This document shows positions 55,686 to 63,323 of a stretch of DNA of 64,000 nucleotides, in pieces (the first letter of the stretch is position 1; each line of letters starts with the position of its first letter). Under the pieces are notes generated by a model. The model saw only the letters and a list, made by a program, of their open reading frames with translations. It was not told the origin of the DNA and searched no databases. Source of the stretch: SAR202 cluster bacterium (GTDB lineage: Bacteria; Chloroflexota; Dehalococcoidia; Lucifugimonadales; VGZR01); assembly GCA_016872515.1 (NCBI GenBank), contig VGZR01000001.1:16475-80474 (forward strand), in the 5' to 3' direction. Position numbers and translations under genes: made by a program.

Positions 55686-57004
55686 AGGTCGGCATCATCG
55701 GTGCGGGGGCTGCGGGCCTTGCGGCGGCGTACGAGCTGGAGAAGAACGGCCATCAGGCGATGGTCTATGAGCGGGCGCCGTTCCTGGGCGGCCAGGCCTC
55801 GACGTTCGACGTGGGCGGCACGCGGTTGGAGCGCGGCTACCACCACCTGTTCACCTCGGACACCGACATCGTCGGGCTCATCAACGAAATCGGCCTGGGC
55901 CACCAGATGCGGTGGATACCGTCGAAGGTGGGCATCCTCTACGACGGCAAGCTGTATGACTTCGTCACGCCGATGGACCTTCTGCGCTTCTCGCCCCTGC
56001 CGCTGCTGGACCGCTTCCGCATGGGGCTGGTGACGCTCCAGATACAGCGCGACAAGGACTGGCGGCCACTGGAGAAATACACGGCAGTGGAGTGGATACG
56101 CGAGCACGCAGGCAAGCGCGTGTACGACGTGGTATGGGGGCCGTTGTTACGCGGCAAGTTCGGCGAGGAGCACTATCAGGAAGTCGGGATGCCCTGGTTC
56201 TGGGGCAAGATCCACACCCGCTTCGCCTCGCGCAAGGGCTTGCGCAATGAGTTGCTTGGCTACCCCATCTGCAGCTTCGGCGAGGTGTTCGACGTGCTGG
56301 CCGGGAAGGTGCGCGAGTTGGGCGGCGAGGTGTACCTCTCCACGGGGGTGAAGCGCATCATCGTGGAGAACGGCCGACTGATGGGGATGGAGATGGAGAC
56401 CGTCGGGCAGCCGAACACCATCCGCAGGTTCGATGCCGTCATCGCCACGACGCCGTCGTACATGTTCCCCAAGCTCGTGCCGCTTCTTCCGCCCGACTAC
56501 CTCGAAAGGCTCATCGGGGTGACCTACATGGCCGCGGTCCTGGTCATCTTGGTGCTCAAACGGCCGCTGTCCCACATCTATTGGCTCAACGTCGCCGACC
56601 GTAGCATCCCCTTTGTCGGCGTCATCGAGCAGACCAACCTCATCCCGCCGAGCCACTACGGCGGCAAGCACATCGTCTATCTGTCGAACTACCTCACCGC
56701 CGGCCACCCGCTGTACAGGATGAGCCAGGAGGAGCTGCTGGCTGAGTACATACCGCACCTGAAGAAGATCAACGCGCAGTTCGACGAGTCGTGGATCGAG
56801 ACGAGCTACTACCACAAGGTGGAGGCGGCGCAGCCCATCATCGGCCGGCGCTACTTGGAGCGGATGCCCGGCCACCGGACGCCGATCAAGGGTGTGTACC
56901 TCGCGAACACGACGCAGGTCTATCCAGAGGACCGTGGGACGAACTACAGCGTCCGCATGGGCAAGCAGGTGGCGCGGCTGGTGCTGGAGGACGCGGAGGG
57001 ATAG
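55682..57004 (+). CDS. FAD-dependent oxidoreductase (protoporphyrinogen-oxidase/phytoene-desaturase-like)
   Basis: The 440-aa flavoprotein has an N-terminal dinucleotide-binding motif, VGIIGAGAAGLAAAYELEKNG. Further family blocks are PFLGGQASTFDVGGTRLERGYHH, an inner Rossmann strand DAVIATTPSYMF and a C-terminal FAD block NTTQVYPEDRGTNYSVRMG. It resembles amine-oxidase/desaturase-type enzymes that act on polyprenoid or hydrophobic rings; the substrate is not known. It starts inside the stop of the UPF0104 gene. The nuoE promoter follows. Confidence 0.85.
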   Translation: MKVGIIGAGAAGLAAAYELEKNGHQAMVYERAPFLGGQASTFDVGGTRLERGYHHLFTSDTDIVGLINEIGLGHQMRWIPSKVGILYDGKLYDFVTPMDLLRFSPLPLLDRFRMGLVTLQIQRDKDWRPLEKYTAVEWIREHAGKRVYDVVWGPLLRGKFGEEHYQEVGMPWFWGKIHTRFASRKGLRNELLGYPICSFGEVFDVLAGKVRELGGEVYLSTGVKRIIVENGRLMGMEMETVGQPNTIRRFDAVIATTPSYMFPKLVPLLPPDYLERLIGVTYMAAVLVILVLKRPLSHIYWLNVADRSIPFVGVIEQTNLIPPSHYGGKHIVYLSNYLTAGHPLYRMSQEELLAEYIPHLKKINAQFDESWIETSYYHKVEAAQPIIGRRYLERMPGHRTPIKGVYLANTTQVYPEDRGTNYSVRMGKQVARLVLEDAEG

Positions 57005-57014
57005 CGCCTTCGCG

Positions 57015-57043
57015 TTGTTGGCCTCTAGGGCCTGTGCTAAGAT
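57015..57043 (+). promoter_or_regulatory. Promoter of nuoE-nuoF-nuoG
   Basis: TTGTTG (57015-57020) and TAAGAT (57038-57043) have exactly 17 nt between them, directly after the FAD oxidoreductase. This places the transcription start near 57050 and disfavours the GTG 57056 as nuoE start. Confidence 0.55.
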
Positions 57044-57079
57044 ACAGGCGACTTTGTGATACTTCTCACGGAGGCGGGT

Positions 57080-57568
57080 TTGGCGGCGGACAGCGAGACG
57101 CTGCGGCAGCAGATCAGGGAGTCCATCAAGACCCAGAAACGGCCCACCGTCACGGTCCTCTCATCGCTCCTGGCGGTCCAGGACAGCCTGGGTTACCTCC
57201 CCGACGAGGCCATCGAAGAGGTGGCGGCCCACAGCAAGGCCACCATCAACGAGGTCTGGGGCGTCGCGTCGTTCTACACGAACTTCCGCTTCACCCCTCC
57301 GGCCAAGCATGTGGTCGAGGTCTGCTGGGGGCCGACATGCCACCTGGTGGGAGCGACGGGCATCATCCAGGGGCTGCTGGACGAGTTCAAGCTGTCCGGT
57401 GAGGGTGATACGCCCGACGGCAGGGTGACGCTGCGGTACAACACCTGTCTGGGCGCATGCGCCCAGGGGCCGGTGATGATGGTTGACCACCACCTGGCGG
57501 GCCGGGTGACGCCTGAGACGGCGCGGGCCAAGGTGAAGAGCCTGGGCGATACGAACGGGCACCGATAA
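57080..57568 (+). CDS. nuoE: NADH dehydrogenase-type 24-kDa [2Fe-2S] subunit (NuoE/HoxE-like)
   Basis: The thioredoxin-fold ferredoxin subunit binds one 2Fe-2S cluster through CWGPTC and CLGACAQGP. A helical N-terminus (QDSLGYLPDEAIEEVAAH) matches NuoE. TTG 57080 with GGAGG five nt upstream is preferred over the track GTG 57056, which would be nearly leaderless. About 162 aa. It passes electrons with NuoF-like and NuoG-like partners. A palindromic repeat separates it from nuoF. Confidence 0.93.
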   Translation: MAADSETLRQQIRESIKTQKRPTVTVLSSLLAVQDSLGYLPDEAIEEVAAHSKATINEVWGVASFYTNFRFTPPAKHVVEVCWGPTCHLVGATGIIQGLLDEFKLSGEGDTPDGRVTLRYNTCLGACAQGPVMMVDHHLAGRVTPETARAKVKSLGDTNGHR

Positions 57569-57578
57569 TACCCCTCAC

Positions 57579-57628
57579 CCAATGGCCGCGTCAGGCGCGG
57601 CCATTGGCCTCTCCCGCAAGGGGAGAGG
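57579..57628. repeat. Palindromic repeat pair between nuoE and nuoF
   Basis: Two adjacent hairpins are seen. The first has CCAATGGCCGCG / CGCGGCCATTGG (12-bp arms, 5-nt loop) at 57579-57607. The second has CCTCTCCC / GGGAGAGG at 57608-57628. There is no T tract, so it is more likely a REP-type insertion or processing site inside the operon than a terminator. Confidence 0.7.
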
Positions 57629-57667
57629 AGGGCCTTTAGAAGGAAGGACATTACAAGGCATCAGCGG

Positions 57668-59428
57668 ATGGCGACGTACGAGGAGCTGAAGCAAGGGGCC
57701 GAGCGGCGCTGGAAGGAGTTGAACTCCAGGCCGTGGATACGCGTCGGCACGGCGATGTGCGGCCAGGCCGCGGGCGCCCTCGAGGTCGTGGCTACTCTCA
57801 AGGCCAAGCTGGCGGCGCGGAAGATAGACGCGGTGGTCAGCGAGGTGGGCTGCCTAGGCCTGTGCTACGCGGAACCCATCGTGGACGTGGCCAAGCCGGG
57901 AAAGGCGCGACTGCTCCTCGGCAATGTGACGCCTGCGGACGTGGACGCTATCGTGGATGGCTATCTGGCTTCGAACCGCGTCCCGCCGCAGAAGGCGCTG
58001 GGCTACCTTGCCGCAGCTGGCCAAGCCCCCTTGGCGGGCGTGCCGGACTTCAAGGCGCTGTCCGGCTACGGCAAGCAGAACCGCGTGGCCTTGCGCAACG
58101 GCGGACACATAGACCCGACCGATATCTTCCAGTACATCGCCACCGGCGGCTACGCGGGGCTCAACAAGGCGCTGTCGGCGATGAAGCCCGCTGACGTCAT
58201 CAAAGAGGTGACCGACTCGGGCCTGCGGGGCCGGGGCGGCGCCGCCTTCCCCACGGGCGTCAAGTGGAGCTTCCTGGTCCGCTCCAACGCGCCGCGCAAG
58301 TACATCCTCTGCAACTGCGAGGAGGGCGACCCGGGCGCGTTCAACGACAAGACCATCCTTGAGAGCGACCCCCATACCCTCTTAGAGGGCATCACGATCG
58401 GCGGGTACGCGACCGGCTCGACCAATGGCTACGTCTTCATCCGGCACGGCCATGACGGGCCCATCAACCGGACCGAGGCGGCCATCCAGCAGGCGTACAA
58501 GGCCGGGCTGCTGGGCAAGAACATCCTCGGCACCAATTTCAGCTTCGACATCGAGGTCGCGCTGACGGGCGAGTCGTACGTGGCGGGCGAGGAGACGGCG
58601 CTGATGGAGGCCATCGAGGGCCACCGCTCCATGCCACGTGCGCGTCCGCCGTTCCCTGCGGCCTACGGCGTGTGGGGCAGACCGAGCAACATCAACAACG
58701 TGAAGACGCTGGCGTACGCGCCGGAGATCATCTCCAAGGGAGCGGCGTGGTTCTCGTCCATCGGGGTCAACAAGAGCAAGGGCACCGCCATCGTCTGCCT
58801 CACGGGCCACGTCCAGCGCCCAGGCATCTACGAGGTAGCGATGGGCCTGACCCTGGGCGAGGTCATCAACGACATCGGCGGCGGCGTGTCCGGCGGCAAG
58901 CAGCTCAAGCTGCTGCAGACGGGGGGGCCGCTGGGCGGCGTGCTCAGCGCAGCCAGCACGACCGTCACCATAGACTTCGACGAGATGGCCAAGGCGGGCG
59001 CAATCCTCGGCTCAGGCGGCATCATCGTGGCCGACTCGGACACCTGCGCCGTGGACCTGACGCGGAACCTGGTGGCCTTCTGCCAGTTCGAGTCGTGCGG
59101 CAAGTGCTTTCCCTGCCGGATCGGGACGACGAACCTCTTGGAGATCGTGGACCGCATCGTGACCTGCCAGACCAGGCCGGGCGACCTGGAGTTGATGCGC
59201 AGCATCGGCAAGACCATCCAGGCGGGGTCGCTATGCGGTCACGGCCAGCTCGGCTTCAACCCCATTCGGTCGGCGCTACAGCATTTCGCCGCCGACTTCG
59301 ACGCCCACATGAAGACAGGAAAGTGCGCGACCGGCGGATGCGAGAAGCCGAGGCTGTCGCCCACCAACACGCGGCCCTTCGCTCAAGAGGCCACTCCCGA
59401 AGCAGCGCTCACCGGCAGGCCGGCATGA
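57668..59428 (+). CDS. nuoF: NADH dehydrogenase-type 51-kDa flavoprotein subunit (NuoF/HoxF-like)
   Basis: The 586-aa subunit has an N-terminal thioredoxin-like [2Fe-2S] domain (about residues 20-110; TAMCGQAAGAL and CLGLCYAEP), as in HoxF, HydB or FDH beta subunits rather than plain NuoF. The FMN/NADH domain follows (GLRGRGGAAFPTGVKWSFL, CNCEEGDPGAFNDK, YVAGEETALMEAIEG). A SLBB region (GGPLGGV) and a 4Fe-4S domain with SCGKCFPCRIGT complete it. It oxidises or reduces NAD(P). Its stop overlaps the nuoG start (ATGA). Confidence 0.95.
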   Translation: MATYEELKQGAERRWKELNSRPWIRVGTAMCGQAAGALEVVATLKAKLAARKIDAVVSEVGCLGLCYAEPIVDVAKPGKARLLLGNVTPADVDAIVDGYLASNRVPPQKALGYLAAAGQAPLAGVPDFKALSGYGKQNRVALRNGGHIDPTDIFQYIATGGYAGLNKALSAMKPADVIKEVTDSGLRGRGGAAFPTGVKWSFLVRSNAPRKYILCNCEEGDPGAFNDKTILESDPHTLLEGITIGGYATGSTNGYVFIRHGHDGPINRTEAAIQQAYKAGLLGKNILGTNFSFDIEVALTGESYVAGEETALMEAIEGHRSMPRARPPFPAAYGVWGRPSNINNVKTLAYAPEIISKGAAWFSSIGVNKSKGTAIVCLTGHVQRPGIYEVAMGLTLGEVINDIGGGVSGGKQLKLLQTGGPLGGVLSAASTTVTIDFDEMAKAGAILGSGGIIVADSDTCAVDLTRNLVAFCQFESCGKCFPCRIGTTNLLEIVDRIVTCQTRPGDLELMRSIGKTIQAGSLCGHGQLGFNPIRSALQHFAADFDAHMKTGKCATGGCEKPRLSPTNTRPFAQEATPEAALTGRPA

Positions 59429-62259
59429 CGACTCAACTCCCGCCACCCCCTCCATCGCCACCGACCCAGGTCAACATTACGATTGACGGCGTGAAGGTCG
59501 TCGCCAAGCCGGGCACGATGGTGCTCCAGGCGGCGATGGACGCTGGCATCTACATCCCGTATCTGTGCTACTACCCAGGCACCAAGCCCTTCGGTGCGTG
59601 CCGCATGTGCGTGGTCAAGGTGGAGCAGCCAGGGCCGGACGGCCAGCTGCGCCCGCTGCCGGGCAGCCCCGCCTCCTGCACGACGCCGGTGGCCGAGGGC
59701 ATGGTGGTCAAGACGAACCTACCCGACATCGTTGACCTGCGCAAGGGCATCATGGACCTGCTCTTGTCGGAGCACCCCCACGGCTGCCTGACCTGCCACC
59801 GCATCGAGCTGTGCGGCCCGGCGGACGTCTGCCTGCGGCACGTGTCGGTCAACGACCGGTGCGTGACCTGCCCCAAGAACGAGCGATGCGAGCTCAAGGA
59901 CACCGTCCGCTGGCTCGACATACCGATGGAGACGCCACTCACGTACAACAACCGCCACCTGCCCCTGAAGGTGAAGGACCCCTTCTGGGACATGGACATG
60001 AACCTGTGCATCGTCTGCGGGCGGTGCGTACGGGTCTGTGACGAGATACGCGGCGACACTGCGCTCACGTTCCTGAACAGGGCGGGGAAGAGCCTCATCG
60101 GCACCTCCCGCGGCACGTCGCTCCTGGAGTCGGGCTGCGAGTTCTGCGGGGCGTGCATAGACGCCTGCCCCACCGGCGCGCTGGTGGAGCGGGACTACAA
60201 GTGGGACAAGGCGAACAGGACGGTGGTGACCACCTGCCCCCACTGCCCGGTGGGCTGCCAGATGACGCTGGAAGTGAACAAGCGGAACAAGGTCATCCGC
60301 TCCATCCCGCTGCGGCAGGCGGAGGCGAACCGGGGACAGGCCTGCTTCAAGGGCAAGTTCGGGCTGGACTTCGTGAACCACAAGGACCGGCTGAAGAAGC
60401 CGTTGGTGCGGGTCAACAACCAACTCCGAGAGGCGTCGTGGGACGAGGCGCTGGACTACCTGGCCGAGCGGCTGCCCAAGCACAAGGGCAAGTACGCGCT
60501 CATCGCCTCGCCGCGCGGCATCAACGAGGAGGCCTACCTGGCCCAGAAGTTCGCCCGCGTGGTCATGGCCACCAACAATGTGGACCTGTCCTCGAACCTG
60601 CGGCCCGAACTGACGGCCCCGTTGAGCGAGATGCTCGGACACCAGGCGGCGACCAACCCCATCTGGGAGCTGGAGCAATCCAAGGGTTTCCTGGTCGTTT
60701 CCAGCAACATGACCGAAGAGCAGAACGTTGTGGTGCTGCCCATCAAGAAGGCGGCCCGCGCGGGCGCGGCGCTCATCGTGATAGACCAGCGCGAGACGGA
60801 GCTGACGCGCTACGCGTCGCTGTGGCTGCGCCCCCGGCCGGGGAGCGAGACGGCGCTGGTCGGCGGGATGCTGCGGGTTATCGTGGACGAGTCGCTGGCG
60901 GATGCGCAGTTCGTAGGCGACCGCACGAGCGGGGCCGACGCGCTGAGAGCCGCCGTTTCCGCTTTCGACCTGGCCAAGGTCGAGGCCGCGACCGGCATCC
61001 CGCAAGCCAAGTTCCAGGACGCCGCCCGGCGCTTCGCCAAAGCGAAGCCAGCCGCCATCCTGTACGCCCTGGATACGCTGCCCGCCGCGATGCGGGGCGA
61101 CTGCGTGAGAGCGCTGGTCAGCCTGGCCCTGGCGACGGGCAACGTGGGCAAGCCGTCCGCGGGCCTCTATCCGCTCTTCACCGGCGCCAACGAACAGGGC
61201 GGCAGGGACGTGGGCTGCTTGCCGGACTACCTACCTGGCTACCGCCGAGTCGAAGACCCTGCGGCACGCGCCGAAGTGGCGAAGGCGTGGTCGGCGGAGG
61301 TGCCGTCCGCCAAGGGCGTCTCCCTGCGCGACATGGCTACGGCCATCGGCGATGGCAGGGTGTCGGCGCTCCACATCATCGGCGACAGCGCCAACTTCTC
61401 CAACGGCCAGTTGCCTGGGTTCATGGAATCCCTTGCCAAGCTCGACCTCCTGATTGTGCAGGACAGCTTCCTCACCGAGGTGAATAGGGCCGCGCATGTC
61501 GTGCTTCCGACCTTCACCTTCGCGGAGAAGAACGGGACGTACACCAATATGGAGCGGCGGGTGCAGCTGTTGCGCCCCGCCATCGGTCCCAAGGGCGAGG
61601 AGGAGGCGAGCTGGCGGGTCATCTACCGCATCGCCCGCCGCATGGAGGCCGAGGGGTTCGACCACGAGGACACGGTGAACATCTTCGAGGAGCTGAAGGA
61701 CCTGGTGCCTGGGTACGGCGGGCTGTCGTATGCCAGGCTCCAGAAGGGTGGCGTCCAGTGGCCGTGCCCGTCGCCGGACTCGTCCGGCACGCCGGTGCTG
61801 CACGCTGCGGCGGACAGGAAGTTTGCCTTCGCCCCGGTGAAGCTGGAGGAGCCTCCTGCGCACAGCGACGCCGAGTACCCGCTGGTGCTGGCCAGGGGGC
61901 GCGTCCTCCTCGACCCTGACGGGGAGATGGAGGTCGTGGATGCGGGCAGGCGCAACGCCGTCCGCCGCGACGAGGTCATCGAGATGCACCCCGACGACGC
62001 CCGACGCATGGGCGTCTCGGCCGGCGACTGGCTGGAGGTCATCGGGCGGGGCGAGCGGTTCAAGGGCGTGGCCCGCCTCACCGGCCCGCAGCGCGGCATG
62101 GTGGCCGCGACGGCGCTCTTCGGCCAGCTCGCCACACAGCTCGACGCCTCGCGGACTGCTGACCCGATGATGGATGTGCCTGGGCTGCCGCTGACAGCGG
62201 TGAGGGTGGAGAAGGCATCCGCCCCAGCCGTGTCCGCCGACCTGGCCGCCGCCGACTGA
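59425..62259 (+). CDS. nuoG: NuoG-like / formate-dehydrogenase-alpha-like iron-sulfur molybdopterin-fold subunit
   Basis: From ATG 59425 the product is 944 aa; the 1195-aa track ORF from 58672 is an artefact of another frame. The order is a 2Fe-2S ferredoxin (C48, C59, C62, C85), a His/Cys3 4Fe-4S segment (HPHGCLTCHRIELC), two 4Fe-4S clusters (CIVCGRCVRVC, CEFCGACIDACPTG), then a molybdopterin-fold domain with its own 4Fe-4S (CPHCPVGCQM ... CFKGKFG). Sequence around FVNHKDRLKKPLVRV is FdhA-like. At the place of the FDH active-site Cys/Sec-His motif it reads TNNVDLSSNLRPELT, so no metal thiol ligand is visible. Confidence 0.9.
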   Translation: MTTQLPPPPPSPPTQVNITIDGVKVVAKPGTMVLQAAMDAGIYIPYLCYYPGTKPFGACRMCVVKVEQPGPDGQLRPLPGSPASCTTPVAEGMVVKTNLPDIVDLRKGIMDLLLSEHPHGCLTCHRIELCGPADVCLRHVSVNDRCVTCPKNERCELKDTVRWLDIPMETPLTYNNRHLPLKVKDPFWDMDMNLCIVCGRCVRVCDEIRGDTALTFLNRAGKSLIGTSRGTSLLESGCEFCGACIDACPTGALVERDYKWDKANRTVVTTCPHCPVGCQMTLEVNKRNKVIRSIPLRQAEANRGQACFKGKFGLDFVNHKDRLKKPLVRVNNQLREASWDEALDYLAERLPKHKGKYALIASPRGINEEAYLAQKFARVVMATNNVDLSSNLRPELTAPLSEMLGHQAATNPIWELEQSKGFLVVSSNMTEEQNVVVLPIKKAARAGAALIVIDQRETELTRYASLWLRPRPGSETALVGGMLRVIVDESLADAQFVGDRTSGADALRAAVSAFDLAKVEAATGIPQAKFQDAARRFAKAKPAAILYALDTLPAAMRGDCVRALVSLALATGNVGKPSAGLYPLFTGANEQGGRDVGCLPDYLPGYRRVEDPAARAEVAKAWSAEVPSAKGVSLRDMATAIGDGRVSALHIIGDSANFSNGQLPGFMESLAKLDLLIVQDSFLTEVNRAAHVVLPTFTFAEKNGTYTNMERRVQLLRPAIGPKGEEEASWRVIYRIARRMEAEGFDHEDTVNIFEELKDLVPGYGGLSYARLQKGGVQWPCPSPDSSGTPVLHAAADRKFAFAPVKLEEPPAHSDAEYPLVLARGRVLLDPDGEMEVVDAGRRNAVRRDEVIEMHPDDARRMGVSAGDWLEVIGRGERFKGVARLTGPQRGMVAATALFGQLATQLDASRTADPMMDVPGLPLTAVRVEKASAPAVSADLAAAD

Positions 62260-62347
62260 CGCCTGCAAGTTCGGCAACCCGGCTGCGCTCCGTACTAATT
62301 TGCAGAGTGCAGCCCCTCAAGATTTGCCTTGCGTCTAGCTTGACCCT

Positions 62348-63154
62348 GTGGCATCATTGAGTTTCAGGAGGAAAAGTCCCGAAAGCGAGAGCGTAGTGGA
62401 GACATCAACCAAGACCTTTAAAAACGTTACCCCGAAACTCGTTCAAGTCAAAGTCCTCAAACGGCTCGACACCACCCAAGAACTGCTCAAGATGTGGATA
62501 GAGCGCCCGCCGGGTTTCACCTTCAAGGCGGGGCAGTACTGCACCCTCGGGATAGACGGCATCGAACGCGCGTACTCCATCGTTTCGGCTCCCTACGAGA
62601 GCGACCTGGAACTGTTCGTCGAGCTGGTGCCGCTGGCCCAAGGCGGCGTCCTCACCCCCAAGATTTGGGAGCTGAGGGAGGGCGACTCCATATCCATCCG
62701 GCCCAGGGCCAAGGGTATCTTCGTCTTCAAGCCCGAGAAGCCAAAGCACCTCATGGTGGCGACCGTGACAGGCGTCGCGCCGTATATCAGCATTGTCCGC
62801 CAGTACCTCCATGACAGGCAGAGCGGGCACCGCTTCTACATCCTGCAGGGCGCCAGCTACCACGACGAGCTGACCTATGACGGCGAGTTGGCCGGGTACG
62901 CCATGCAGCACCCCGATGTGGTTGCCTATGTGCCCACCCTCAGCAGGCCAGGCGAGAAGCGCAACAACGGCTGGGCCGGCGCCACGGGCCGCGCCAACGC
63001 CCTCGTCGAGAAGTATGCCGAGACCTTCGCCTGCGCGCCCGAGGACACCATCGTCTATGCCTGCGGACATCCCGGCATGATCGAGGATGTCAAAGCCCGC
63101 ATGCTGCCCAAGGGCTACCAGGTCGTAGAGGAGCGCTTCTGGAAGGAAGACTAA
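62348..63154 (+). CDS. Ferredoxin--NADP reductase-type flavoprotein
   Basis: The 268-aa FNR-fold protein has an FAD domain with RAYSIVSAPYES (the RxYS motif) and an NAD(P) domain with VATVTGVAPYISIVRQYL and VYACGHPGMIEDVKARML, ending in an aromatic (RFWKED) as in Fpr. It moves electrons between NAD(P)H and ferredoxin or flavodoxin. It starts at GTG 62348 without a clear ribosome site. The gap to nuoG is 88 nt, so co-transcription with the Nuo-like trio is likely but not certain. Confidence 0.88.
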   Translation: MASLSFRRKSPESESVVETSTKTFKNVTPKLVQVKVLKRLDTTQELLKMWIERPPGFTFKAGQYCTLGIDGIERAYSIVSAPYESDLELFVELVPLAQGGVLTPKIWELREGDSISIRPRAKGIFVFKPEKPKHLMVATVTGVAPYISIVRQYLHDRQSGHRFYILQGASYHDELTYDGELAGYAMQHPDVVAYVPTLSRPGEKRNNGWAGATGRANALVEKYAETFACAPEDTIVYACGHPGMIEDVKARMLPKGYQVVEERFWKED

Positions 63155-63181
63155 AGTCTTACGAAAACGTGTTGCCGGTAG

Positions 63182-63212
63182 CGTAGGGGCGGGTCTCAGA
63201 CCCGCCCCTACG
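63182..63212. repeat. Palindrome after the FNR gene, possible terminator
   Basis: Perfect 15-bp arms (CGTAGGGGCGGGTCT) with a one-base loop are followed by TGTTT. Its ends match the dispersed GTAGGGGCG palindromes at 6881 and 63261, but the centre differs. It may stop FNR transcription. Confidence 0.65.
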
Positions 63213-63260
63213 TGTTTCTGCCTCATCCTTGCCCTTCTGGAAAGAACGAGGTTGTCCCGC

Positions 63261-63288
63261 GTAGGGGCGCACGGCCGTGCGCCCCTAC
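63261..63288. repeat. Perfect palindrome (REP-like), copy 2
   Basis: A 28-bp perfect palindrome with half-site GTAGGGGCGCACGG is the same element as at 6881-6906. It lies in the 169-nt gap between the FNR gene and mutS, about 50 nt after the related palindrome at 63182. Confidence 0.8.
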
Positions 63289-63323
63289 ATTGCTGAACCT
63301 CCCTTCGGTAGAATGGGGCAGCC

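Noticed and set aside
58672-59424. N-terminal 251 codons of the 1195-aa track ORF ending at 62259
   Set aside because: This part lies in another frame of nuoF. The true nuoG start is ATG 59425, overlapping the nuoF stop.
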